Assembly: GCA_000436695.1 (NCBI GenBank)
Contig: HF992621.1
Coordinates: forward strand, 14,798-27,924
From: Prevotella sp. CAG:1185
GTDB taxonomy: Bacteria > Bacteroidota > Bacteroidia > Bacteroidales > Bacteroidaceae
Length of the DNA: 13,127 nucleotides
Reading direction: 5' to 3'
Positions 7,573-13,127 of the stretch are shown piece by piece. A program made the position numbers and the translations under genes. Below the pieces are notes generated by a model. It was not told the DNA's origin, did not search any database, and saw only the letters and a list, made by a program, of their open reading frames with translations. Each line of letters begins with the position of its first letter. Position 1 is the first letter of the stretch.

Positions 7573-7619
7573 GTTTTAATGTCTTTTATTTGTTATTATT
7601 AAGGTTATTTTTCTTTGTC

Positions 7620-8183
7620 TTATTTCTTCAGGGCCTTTCCGTCAGAGAACGCATTGCCGGCCTTGTCGCCGATCTTTCGGTATTCGTTGTTGAACGGGTC
7701 GAATATCACGGGTGCGGCTTTCTCTACATCCACTTTTCCGTCTTCGTCGATAACGCTCTCGTCAACGCTTACGTTCACAATCTCGCCGCGCAGTATGCAC
7801 GTATCTGGATTATAGTCTATAAGCCGGCATTCAACAGCCACGGCCAGCTCGTCGATGAGAGGAGCGTCGACAAATTCCGATTTTGTAGCATGAAATCCGG
7901 CACGCTCAAACTTGTCGGGCACATTGTTTCCCGAAACCAGTCCTACATAGTCGCATGCCACGATATGCGCTGCGTCGGCCATGCTCACAGTGAACGCCTT
8001 GCGTTTCAGTATGTTCTTCACTGTCTTGTGTCCTGCGCTGAGGCACATGCTTATCTCTTTCATCTCGCTGATGCCTCCCCATGCCGCATTCATTGCGTCG
8101 GGAGTGCCGTCTTCGCCGTATGTCGCGATGATGAACACCGGCTGCGGATAAGTCAGCGGTTTTGCTCCAAAATTCTTTCTCAT
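7620..8183 (-). CDS. Flavin reductase-like FMN-binding protein
   Basis: A 187-residue protein of the flavin reductase / flavoredoxin-type split-barrel family that binds FMN and in known members reduces flavin or other acceptors with NAD(P)H. Visible hallmarks: PVFIIATYGEDGTPDAMNAAWGGI near the N-terminus, SAGHKTVKNILKRKAFTVSMAD in the middle, and the FERAGF / VECRLID segments. I place the start at the ATG at 8183 (MRKNFGAKPL). The frame is open to a TTG at 8192, but AAGGAG lies only one base before that TTG and 10 bases before the ATG, so the ATG is the better start. First gene of the minus-strand unit with ndk and the MaoC-like gene. The electron acceptor is unknown. Confidence 0.9.
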   Translation of the reverse strand: MRKNFGAKPLTYPQPVFIIATYGEDGTPDAMNAAWGGISEMKEISMCLSAGHKTVKNILKRKAFTVSMADAAHIVACDYVGLVSGNNVPDKFERAGFHATKSEFVDAPLIDELAVAVECRLIDYNPDTCILRGEIVNVSVDESVIDEDGKVDVEKAAPVIFDPFNNEYRKIGDKAGNAFSDGKALKK

Positions 8184-8219
8184 AATTTTCAAGCTCCTTT
8201 ATAACTGTTTGTCAACATA

Positions 8220-8251
8220 CAAAAATACAAACTTTAGCCGACACGGGCAAA
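8220..8251 (-). promoter_or_regulatory. Promoter of the flavin reductase-ndk-MaoC unit
   Basis: On the minus strand the -33 box TTTG (8251-8248) and -7 box TATTTTTG (8227-8220) are 20 bp apart, both exact consensus matches. The start point lies near 8213, giving a leader of about 30 nt before the ATG at 8183. Confidence 0.82.
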
Positions 8252-8386
8252 TTATTTAAATGAAAAGTTAAAAGTGAAAAGCGAACAATACAAATGCTTG
8301 ATTGTGAACGTGAATATTTCAGATATATAGTATACATTAAATTCTAATTCATACAATGTAAAATTAAAATATTTTATGTGTTTTAT

Positions 8387-8417
8387 TTTGTGAGACGATG
8401 GATTTGCACTATCTTTG
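8387..8417 (+). promoter_or_regulatory. Strong promoter of the 8424-8735 RNA
   Basis: TTTG (8387-8390), a 19-bp spacer and TATCTTTG (8410-8417) give a full consensus Bacteroidetes promoter. Transcription would begin near 8424, nearly 380 nt before the next coding region (8802), so the transcript starts with a long non-coding stretch. Confidence 0.85.
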
Positions 8418-8423
8418 CAATGT

Positions 8424-8735
8424 TCATTTTGCTGAAGTCACGTAAGTGGTGGAGTGAGAGAACTATGTATTAGAAAAGGCGTTTATCTGACGCTTTGTGC
8501 TTGACACTCTGAATTCTCGCAAGTTTCAACCTTGTCAAGGTCAAAGCAACGATAGATGTTCTATGTTGGTATGTACAGCCCTTATTGTGCGTGTCTATTT
8601 TTTAGACATGTAGATAATGGTATTCATACATATCGGCGTGGGCTTCTGCGTTGCTCGTTTCGACAAGGTGGGCAATGCGAGAGCCTTAGAGTGTGGGACG
8701 GGTAACTGATAGAAATTCCCACGCTTTTCTGTATA
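8424..8735 (+). ncRNA. Unidentified structured RNA or long regulatory leader
   Basis: About 310 nt with a consensus promoter in front, a terminator at the end and no credible coding frame. Pairings seen by eye: GTCAC-GTAA-GTGGT (8437-8450, GNRA-type loop); AAAGGCGT with ACGCTTT (8475-8496, one bulge); GTGAGA (8454-8459) with TCTCGC (8515-8520); CGTGTCTA with TAGACATG (8590-8610); GCGTTGCTC (8648-8656) with GGGCAATGC (8670-8678), extended by GGCTT...GAGCC. ACCTTGTC (8529-8536) is complementary over 8 nt to GACAAGGT (8662-8669) in the loop of that last hairpin, a possible pseudoknot. I looked for hallmarks of RNase P RNA (GAGGAAAGTCC), tmRNA and SRP RNA and found none. 6S-like RNA or another Bacteroidales-specific RNA family remains possible; I cannot recall those models well enough to decide. 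Confidence 0.6.
8688..8730 (+). terminator. Intrinsic terminator of the 8424 RNA
   Basis: AGAGTGTGGGA (8688-8698) pairs with TCCCACGCTTT (8717-8727) over 11 bp including two G-U pairs, with an 18-nt loop and a following TTTTCT. The downstream arm CCCACGC (8718-8724) can instead pair with GCGTGGG (8636-8642), a 7-bp alternative that would break the terminator. Read-through would enter the gene at 8802. Confidence 0.65.
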
Positions 8736-8801
8736 TAAACGTTTGCAATCGATATTTATTTGGTTGGGGAGTTTGCCAAATTGTAATTTAAAATTAATAA
8801 T

Positions 8802-9071
8802 ATGGATGATTTACGAAAAGTAAAGTTTACCTTAGAACAATTCAATGGAACAATTGGTGACTATGAATCAGCTGGAGAAAACGCTGAGAATGTAATGAAA
8901 GAACGTACAGGTGTCTTTTACTGTTGGGGTAATGAACCTATATTTGATTCTGTAACAGGTACATACCATGACCGAACAATAGGTGTTGTGGAAGAATATT
9001 CTACAGGGAAAGTGTATCATGTAATTCCGAAATTTATGACTTTTTTAGAAACGCTAGAACAATGCAAATAA
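8802..9071 (+). CDS. Small hypothetical protein, first of an overlapping pair
   Basis: An 89-residue soluble, acidic protein with no signal peptide or membrane segment. I do not recognise a named family. The pattern GVFYCWGNEPIFD (37-49) followed by RTIGVVEEYSTGKVYHVIP and a final hydrophobic FMTFLE suggests a compact beta-rich domain of alternating strands. Its ATG follows an AT-rich leader without a clear promoter of its own, about 70 bp after the terminator at 8688-8730, so expression may depend on read-through of that terminator. Its 3' end overlaps the next gene by 10 bp (9062-9071), implying joint expression. Small overlapping pairs like this can be effector/immunity or toxin/antitoxin genes, but nothing in the sequence proves it. 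Confidence 0.75.
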   Translation: MDDLRKVKFTLEQFNGTIGDYESAGENAENVMKERTGVFYCWGNEPIFDSVTGTYHDRTIGVVEEYSTGKVYHVIPKFMTFLETLEQCK

Positions 9072-9316
9072 TATTGACTTCGGACATTATTGAGTTCCTT
9101 AATACTCTTTCCGATATTGATATAAGCAATAAGTCTTTACCTAAAGCAATCGTTAAAATCAAAGATTTGTCAAAGGTTTCAAATAGTAAATGGGGATTTT
9201 TAAATTATAATAGTTATATTTTAATTTTAAAAAATGGAAACGGAATTCCGTTCACTTGTCCTAAAGAAGGAGTATGGAAATTCATTTCAGCATTAAAAGA
9301 AGATAAGGTTAAATAA
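9062..9316 (+). CDS. Small hypothetical protein, second of the pair
   Basis: An 84-residue soluble protein, Lys-rich, no signal peptide. The ATG at 9062 lies inside the last codons of the preceding gene (10-bp overlap in another frame), so its translation is probably coupled to it. The sequence starts with a hydrophobic strand (MQIILTSDIIEFLNTL), has a central KIKDLSKVSNSKWGFLNYNSY and ends with GIPFTCPKEGVWKFISAL. No known catalytic motif is visible and I do not recognise the family. Base composition is AT-rich like the neighbouring accessory sequence and unlike the core genes tig, ndk and lptB. Confidence 0.7.
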   Translation: MQIILTSDIIEFLNTLSDIDISNKSLPKAIVKIKDLSKVSNSKWGFLNYNSYILILKNGNGIPFTCPKEGVWKFISALKEDKVK

Positions 9317-9333
9317 AATTGAATGTGTTTGTG

Positions 9334-9349
9334 AAAAGTAGAAACTTTT
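9334..9349 (+). other. Weak AT-rich hairpin after the small gene pair
   Basis: AAAAGT (9334-9339) and ACTTTT (9344-9349) form a 6-bp stem with a 4-nt loop, 18 bp after the stop at 9316. A loopless palindrome TTATTTTAAAATAA follows at 9381-9394, ahead of TTTTTC. Either could mark the 3' end of the two-gene transcript, but both are weak because they lack G-C pairs. Confidence 0.35.
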
Positions 9350-9470
9350 GTGTTAACAAGCCTATATGAATTGTACGTTTTTATTTTAAAATAATTTTTC
9401 ATTTATTGTGCTTATTATCAAACTTTTATTGCTAATGAACAATAATCATAAACATTTAAATTAAATCTTC

Positions 9471-9596
9471 ATGAAAAGAAATTTATTTTTGTTAATAATG
9501 GCAATGTTTATTGGGCTTAATACTTATGCCCAACATACATCGTTAATCGTTGACAACCAAACACCAGGATGGTCGTCACGGCAGGGAGGCTTGTAA
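9471..9596 (+). pseudogene. Remnant 5' end of a BspA-like leucine-rich-repeat surface protein gene
   Basis: A 41-codon frame encodes a clear signal peptide (MKRNLFLLIMAMFIGLNTYAQ) followed by HTSLIVDNQTPGW, then SSRQGGL and a stop. Secreted BspA-like leucine-rich-repeat proteins of Prevotella often begin their mature part with a (S)LxVDNQTPGWLSS-type sequence and continue for hundreds of residues. Here homology ends right after the Trp, and nothing resembling leucine-rich repeats follows, so this is most likely the 5' stump left by a deletion or recombination near 9575. A genuine 41-residue secreted peptide is possible but less likely. Confidence 0.65.
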
Positions 9597-9601
9597 CCTT
9601 A

Positions 9602-9683
9602 TGTGATGAGTTTATCTTACAACTCGTCACATTGCAAGGCATTGATTCTCAGTTTGTTATATGGCTTTGTGACGAGTGACGAG
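9602..9683. repeat. Cluster of TGTGACGAG motifs
   Basis: TGTGATGAG (9602-9610) and CTCGTCACA (9623-9631) form an inverted pair with a 12-bp gap (one G-U if transcribed). Two more copies, TGTGACGAG (9668-9676) and GTGACGAG (9676-9683), run head to tail. Four copies of one motif in about 80 bp suggest binding sites or the scar of a mobile or recombined sequence. Confidence 0.55.
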
Positions 9684-9730
9684 TTTCGTAGAAACTTTTT
9701 TAGTATATAACCTTTGGACAATGATTTTAC

Positions 9731-9846
9731 GGAAAACGCACCTTTTTTACACTGATTTTCATAGGAAAACGCACCTTTTTGGCTGCAGGAATTGTAGGAA
9801 AACGCACCTTTTTGATGTTGATTTTTATAGGAAAACGCACCTTTTT
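9731..9846 (+). repeat. Four-copy 33-bp direct repeat array upstream of the ATPase gene
   Basis: GGAAAACGCACCTTTTT occurs exactly at 9731, 9764, 9797 and 9830: 17 identical bases separated by 16-bp spacers, a strict 33-bp period. Copies 2-4 are also preceded by TA. The spacers differ, though the first and third share TGATTTT-ATA. The last copy ends 14 bp before the -7 box at 9860, so it occupies the -33 region of the ATPase promoter. Because 33 is a multiple of 3, a frame stays open and reads RKTHLF every 11 residues. I judge this incidental, since the spacers change freely at all codon positions. It is too short in unit and spacer for a normal CRISPR and no cas gene is near. Confidence 0.9.
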
Positions 9847-9859
9847 ACCAAAAAAACAT

Positions 9860-9867
9860 TATATTTG
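9860..9867 (+). promoter_or_regulatory. -7 box of the DUF4143 ATPase promoter
   Basis: TATATTTG matches TAnnTTTG exactly. Start point near 9874 and ATG at 9896 leave a leader of about 22 nt. No TTTG occurs at the -33 distance; the fourth 33-bp repeat is there instead, which suggests regulation by a protein binding the repeats. Confidence 0.65.
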
Positions 9868-9895
9868 CAATGGTTAAAAAGGCAATATTAATATT

Positions 9896-11254
9896 ATGTT
9901 ATACAGAAAAATTGCAAAACGTATAGAGTCGTATCTTTCATCAGATTCAGACCGGATGTTGTTGATAGACGGAGCCAGGCAAATCGGAAAGTCGTATATT
10001 ATCAATTGGGTTGGAAAAAGAATGTTTCCTAACTATATAGAAATAAATATGGAAGAGGATAAGTTAGGTGACAGAATATTTGCAGAAGCCAAGACCACGA
10101 ATGATTTTTATATGGCTTTGAGTCTGGTGGCCGGTGATAAGATGAAAGATAAGGCAAACACACTTGTATTCATAGATGAGATACAGGCCTATGGCCATCT
10201 TCTCACTTTGGTTAAATTTTTAATGAGAGAAAAACGTTTTACGTATATTGCCAGTGGCTCATTGTTAGGGGTTACGTTGAAAAATACGCAGTCGGTACCA
10301 ATAGGAAGTCTGGATATAGAACACATGTATCCAATGGACTTTGAGGAATTTCTGTATGCAAACGGCGTAGGAGAAGTGGCGGTGAATGCGATGAGAGAAA
10401 ATTTCAAGAAGCTTCAGCCTTTATCGGATACCATGCACAAAAAAATGTTGGATCTTTTTAAGAAATACATTTTGGTAGGAGGCCTGCCCAAGGCAGTTGA
10501 GTCTTTTGTAGAGAGCCGTAATGTCGTTGAGTTCAGGTCTATCCAAAATGAAGTTCATACATTATACGGGATAGATGCGTCTAAATATGAAGAAGAACAC
10601 AGCAGAAAATTAAAAATACGGCGCATCTTTGACATGATACCTTCAAATCTTGAGAACAAGAAGAAACGTGTGGTGATAAAGGACATTGAGAACAAGACAT
10701 GGAAAAGAGCTAATGACTATCTTGATGAGTTCGACTATCTTATATCGTCCGGAATAGCCCTTGAAGTGAAGGCAATAAGCAAGCCGTCTTATCCTTTGGT
10801 TGAAAACAGCGGTAAAAATTTGTTGAAACTTTATTTAAATGACGTGGGTATATTATCGGGTATATTTTATCGCAACAATATTACAGCCGTGATGTCTGAC
10901 ATGAGAAGCATAAACCTCGGTTCGGTTTATGAAACCGTGGTAGCTCAGGAACTTAAGGCTCATGGATATGATTTGTACTATTATGACAATAAAAAGAATG
11001 GCGAGGTTGACTATTTGATTGATGATGCCGACAACTTGTCGAATATTCCGATTGAGGTTAAATCCGGAAAGGATTATACCATTCACAGCGCTTTGGACAA
11101 ATTCTTGTCTAATGACGAGTATAATATAAAAAGGGCTTATGTGCTGTCAAACGAGCAGAATGTCTACACTGAAAAGGGGGTGACGTATATTCCGATTTAT
11201 TATGTCATGTTTTTTGAAAACATATCTAATGTTGTCGGAGAATTCCTGGATTAG
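9896..11254 (+). CDS. DUF4143-type AAA ATPase with nuclease-like C-terminal domain
   Basis: A 452-residue protein. The N-terminal ATPase domain has Walker A GARQIGKS (26-33), Walker B TLVFIDEIQ with D94 and E95, a sensor-like ASGSLLG (119-125) and IEHMYPMDFEEFL (141-153), all hallmarks of the AAA_14/DUF4143 family. VGGLPKAV (194-201) begins the middle region. The C-terminal DUF4143 part has GSVYETVVAQEL (342-353), GEVDYLID (369-376) and IPIEVKSGK (384-392); the E...E/D...ExK arrangement resembles a PD-(D/E)xK nuclease core. Length is normal, with no frameshift. The family is widespread and often multicopy in Bacteroidetes, with no settled biological role. It stands alone, behind the 33-bp repeat array, in AT-rich accessory sequence. 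Cytoplasmic. Confidence 0.92.
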   Translation: MLYRKIAKRIESYLSSDSDRMLLIDGARQIGKSYIINWVGKRMFPNYIEINMEEDKLGDRIFAEAKTTNDFYMALSLVAGDKMKDKANTLVFIDEIQAYGHLLTLVKFLMREKRFTYIASGSLLGVTLKNTQSVPIGSLDIEHMYPMDFEEFLYANGVGEVAVNAMRENFKKLQPLSDTMHKKMLDLFKKYILVGGLPKAVESFVESRNVVEFRSIQNEVHTLYGIDASKYEEEHSRKLKIRRIFDMIPSNLENKKKRVVIKDIENKTWKRANDYLDEFDYLISSGIALEVKAISKPSYPLVENSGKNLLKLYLNDVGILSGIFYRNNITAVMSDMRSINLGSVYETVVAQELKAHGYDLYYYDNKKNGEVDYLIDDADNLSNIPIEVKSGKDYTIHSALDKFLSNDEYNIKRAYVLSNEQNVYTEKGVTYIPIYYVMFFENISNVVGEFLD

Positions 11255-11283
11255 TCAATAAATTCTATAAAATAATACAGCAT

Positions 11284-11300
11284 TGGCAGATGTAATGCCA
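11284..11300 (+). other. Weak hairpin after the ATPase gene
   Basis: TGGCA (11284-11288) and TGCCA (11296-11300) form a short stem about 30 bp past the ATPase stop; GCATT/AATGC is an overlapping alternative. There is no T-tract, so its role as a terminator is doubtful. Confidence 0.3.
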
Positions 11301-11467
11301 TTAAGTTTAAGTTTTGGCTTAGCCTGTAACTTGTTGAGATTAAAGATAAGATGACTTTTTGCATAAAATTGTCAAGAAAATATGCTGAAATATTCTGCCG
11401 AGATGTTTAAAATGATAAATTTTGCAGGTTTTTTCTTATTATATTAGGTAATTCCGCCAATATTGAC

Positions 11468-11475
11468 TAATTTTG
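11468..11475 (+). promoter_or_regulatory. -7 box of the tig promoter
   Basis: TAATTTTG matches TAnnTTTG, 46 bp before the trigger factor ATG; transcription would start near 11482. A TTTG at the -33 distance is not visible. The remaining sequence between 11255 and 11467 shows no gene. Confidence 0.6.
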
Positions 11476-11521
11476 CACCTCAATTTGATTAATAATTTAA
11501 AAACACTATAAACATTAAAAG

Positions 11522-12880
11522 ATGAAAATTTCATTTGAAAATCCCGACAAAGTCAACGGACTGCTGACTTTGACAGTCGAAGAGGCTGACTACAAAGAGA
11601 ATGTCGAGAAGACACTGAAGAACTACCGCAAGAAGGCTAACGTGCCCGGATTCCGTCCCGGCATGGCACCAATGGGCATGATAAAAAGACAGTTCGGAAC
11701 AACCGTAAAGGTTGACGAAATCAATAAACTGCTGGGCGATCAGATTTATAAATATGTAAAAGACAACAACATCCAAATGTTGGGCGAGCCGCTGCCTTCA
11801 GACAAGCAGGAGCCGGTAGACATGGAGAAAGAAGCTCCCTATACATTTATGTTCGATATAGCTGTTGCTCCTGAGTTCAAGGCTGAACTGACAGGCGACG
11901 ACACAATAGACTATTACACAATAACTGTTGACGACAAGATTGTTGACCAGCAGATTGATATGTTCGCATCTCGTGCAGGCCACTACGACAAAGTAGAGGA
12001 CTATCAGGCTAACGACATGCTGAAGGGCGACATCCGCGAGCTTGACGAGAACGGCAACACTAAAGAAGGCGGCATAACTGTTGAGGGCGCTGTGCTTATG
12101 CCTGAATATATTAAGGTGGAAGATCAGAAGAAACTCTTTGACGGAGCCAAGCTGGGTGACGTTATCACATTCAACCCGAAGAAGGCTTATCCGGAGAGTG
12201 ATGTAGAGGTTGCTTCTCTGCTGAAACTGAAGAAAGAAGATGTAGCCGACCTGACAGCCGACTTCAGCTATCAGATAACAGAAATCTCTCGTTATGTGAA
12301 GGCAGAAGTAAATCAGGAGCTTTTTGACCAGGTTTACGGCAAAGACGTAATCAAGGACGAGAAAGACTTCCGCGAGAAGATAGCAGAGGGACTCAAGGCT
12401 CAGTTTGCCGTTGACTCTGACTTCAAGTTCATCCAGGATGTACGCAAGTATCTTGAGAACAAGGTTGGCGCGCTGACATATCCTGACGCACTGCTGAAGC
12501 GCATCATGCTCAACAACAACAAGGACAAGGGCGAGGAGTTTGTTGAGAAGAACTACGAGCAGAGCATCAAGGAGCTTACATGGCACCTTATCAAGGAGCA
12601 GCTCGTTAAGGCTAACGGTGTTAAGATTGAAGACGCCGACATCGAAGATACAGCCAAGGAGGCCGCTAAGGCACAGTTTGCTCAGTATGGCATGAACAAC
12701 ATACCTGAGGAGTATATCGAGAATTATGCAAAGGATATGCTGAAAAAGAAAGAGTATATAGATTCTTTCGTTGACCGCAGCATTGACCGCAAACTGACAG
12801 AAATTCTCAAGAACGTAGTAAAGCTCGAAAACAAGACAGCTACACTTGAGGAATTCAACAAAATGATGCAGGCAGAATAA
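11522..12880 (+). CDS. tig: Trigger factor, ribosome-associated chaperone
   Basis: A 452-residue protein of normal trigger factor length. The N-terminal ribosome-binding domain carries VPGFRPGMAPMGMIKRQFG (41-59); in Escherichia coli the same loop is GFRKGKVP, so the two Lys residues are replaced by Pro and Met here while Phe44-Arg45 is kept. A divergent FKBP-like prolyl isomerase domain follows (roughly 150-245), then the helical substrate-cradling C-terminal domain, rich in Glu and Lys. It binds near the exit tunnel and holds nascent chains. It precedes clpP, the common bacterial order. Codon use is GC-richer than in the accessory genes to the left, consistent with a core, highly expressed gene. 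Confidence 0.96.
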   Translation: MKISFENPDKVNGLLTLTVEEADYKENVEKTLKNYRKKANVPGFRPGMAPMGMIKRQFGTTVKVDEINKLLGDQIYKYVKDNNIQMLGEPLPSDKQEPVDMEKEAPYTFMFDIAVAPEFKAELTGDDTIDYYTITVDDKIVDQQIDMFASRAGHYDKVEDYQANDMLKGDIRELDENGNTKEGGITVEGAVLMPEYIKVEDQKKLFDGAKLGDVITFNPKKAYPESDVEVASLLKLKKEDVADLTADFSYQITEISRYVKAEVNQELFDQVYGKDVIKDEKDFREKIAEGLKAQFAVDSDFKFIQDVRKYLENKVGALTYPDALLKRIMLNNNKDKGEEFVEKNYEQSIKELTWHLIKEQLVKANGVKIEDADIEDTAKEAAKAQFAQYGMNNIPEEYIENYAKDMLKKKEYIDSFVDRSIDRKLTEILKNVVKLENKTATLEEFNKMMQAE

Positions 12881-12910
12881 TTAATTTTTTTATAAAAAAC
12901 TTCCGCATGT

Positions 12911-12978
12911 TAGGAGGTTATCGACTTTTTTTATTATCTTTGTTCCTAAGAACAGATAGAAAGGGTCGGTAACCTCCT
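12911..12978. repeat. Nested inverted repeat spanning the clpP promoter
   Basis: GGAGGTTATCGAC (12913-12925) is complementary to GTCGGTAACCTCC (12965-12977) with one G-U, extended by A12912-T12978. Inside, TATC...TGTTC (12935-12945) pairs with GAACA...GATA around a CTAA loop. The -7 box of clpP is part of the inner palindrome. The outer arms fall at about -36 to -24 and +16 to +28 of the predicted start, so the full hairpin can form only in read-through RNA from tig or in DNA. Confidence 0.75.
12935..12942 (+). promoter_or_regulatory. -7 box of the clpP promoter
   Basis: TATCTTTG is an exact TAnnTTTG match 68 bp before the clpP ATG. The -33 position is occupied by the left arm of the inverted repeat (AGGAGG) rather than TTTG, so a regulator or alternative contact may be involved. 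Confidence 0.65.
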
Positions 12979-13010
12979 TTCTTTCTAAGAAAAAAGAACA
13001 ATAATAAATT

Positions 13011-13127
13011 ATGAACGATTTTAGAAAATACGCTACCGGACATCTTGGCATGAGCGGTATGGTCTTTGATGACGTAATGAAAGCTCAGGCTCAGTATCTG
13101 AACCCTTACATTCTGGAAGAGCGTCAG
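13011..13127 (+). CDS. clpP: ATP-dependent Clp protease proteolytic subunit (5' part)
   Basis: The first 39 codons, cut by the window end. The sequence MNDFRKYATGHLGMSGMVF followed by DDVMKAQAQYLNPYILEERQ is the distinctive N-terminus of Bacteroidetes ClpP, the serine protease barrel that degrades proteins fed by ClpX. None of the catalytic residues is inside the window. The position after tig supports the call. Its own -7 box lies 68 bp upstream, within the palindrome at 12911-12978. Confidence 0.9.
   Translation, partial: MNDFRKYATGHLGMSGMVFDDVMKAQAQYLNPYILEERQ

Noticed and set aside
8184..8192. TTG start for the flavin reductase-like gene
   Set aside because: The ribosome binding sequence AAGGAG is one base from the TTG but correctly spaced from the ATG at 8183.
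7590..8204. 204-codon + strand frame opposite the flavin reductase-like gene
   Set aside because: Antisense of a clear family member on the minus strand, with His/Ser/Cys-rich composition typical of a shadow frame.
8424..8735. RNase P RNA, tmRNA or SRP RNA
   Set aside because: The universal RNase P GAGGAAAGTCC segment, the tmRNA tRNA-like ends with CCA and the SRP tetraloop domain were looked for and not seen.
9731..9846. CRISPR array
   Set aside because: 17-bp units and 16-bp spacers are too short, two spacers resemble each other, and no cas genes are present.
9676..9891. 71-codon frame (GTG start) with RKTHLF every 11 residues, ending 4 bp before the ATPase gene
   Set aside because: The open frame follows automatically from a 33-bp repeat without stops; spacers vary at all codon positions, and the -7 box at 9860 lies inside it. 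A coupled leader peptide is not excluded.
11798..12586. Long open frame (262 codons) on the minus strand opposite tig
   Set aside because: It is the antisense shadow of the well-supported trigger factor gene; the translation is Leu/Val/Cys-rich and matches nothing.

Overview
The window looks like a chromosomal segment of a Bacteroidales bacterium, most likely Prevotella or a close relative. Three things point there. Several intergenic regions carry the Bacteroidetes -7 promoter box TAnnTTTG, sometimes with a TTTG -33 box about 19-20 bp upstream. The trigger factor, ClpP N-terminus, LptB and Ndk read as Bacteroidetes-type. A decayed reading frame at 9471 matches the secreted N-terminus of BspA-like leucine-rich-repeat surface proteins typical of Prevotella. 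The genus assignment is inference.

Layout. (1) 1-2165, AT-rich accessory block on the + strand: one promoter, a small four-helix membrane protein, a 66-residue XRE-type regulator and a secreted gluzincin (M1-like) metallopeptidase, probably one transcription unit. (2) 2166-5471, minus-strand block: the mlaE-mlaF lipid-transport ABC pair ending in a strong intrinsic terminator, followed by an independently promoted secreted choloylglycine-hydrolase family enzyme. (3) 5472-6467: a divergent promoter region and lptB, the LPS-transport ATPase. (4) 6468-8227: a heptanucleotide inverted repeat, then a minus-strand unit of flavin reductase-like protein, ndk and a MaoC-type hydratase, read from one promoter. 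(5) 8228-11254, AT-rich accessory block on the + strand: a strongly promoted structured-RNA or leader region, two overlapping small genes of unknown function, a BspA-like gene remnant, a four-copy 33-bp repeat array and a DUF4143-type ATPase. (6) 11255-13127, core block: trigger factor (tig) and the start of clpP, whose promoter sits inside a large nested palindrome.

Functionally, mlaEF and lptB both concern lipid traffic to the outer membrane, and tig-clpP is the usual protein folding/proteolysis neighbourhood. The parts least explained by known genes are the roughly 310-nt RNA element at 8424-8735, which has its own promoter, a terminator, a competing pairing and a possible pseudoknot, and the exact-period repeat array abutting the DUF4143 ATPase promoter. 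These are the best candidates for something undescribed. All structures were paired by eye; no folding or database search was run.
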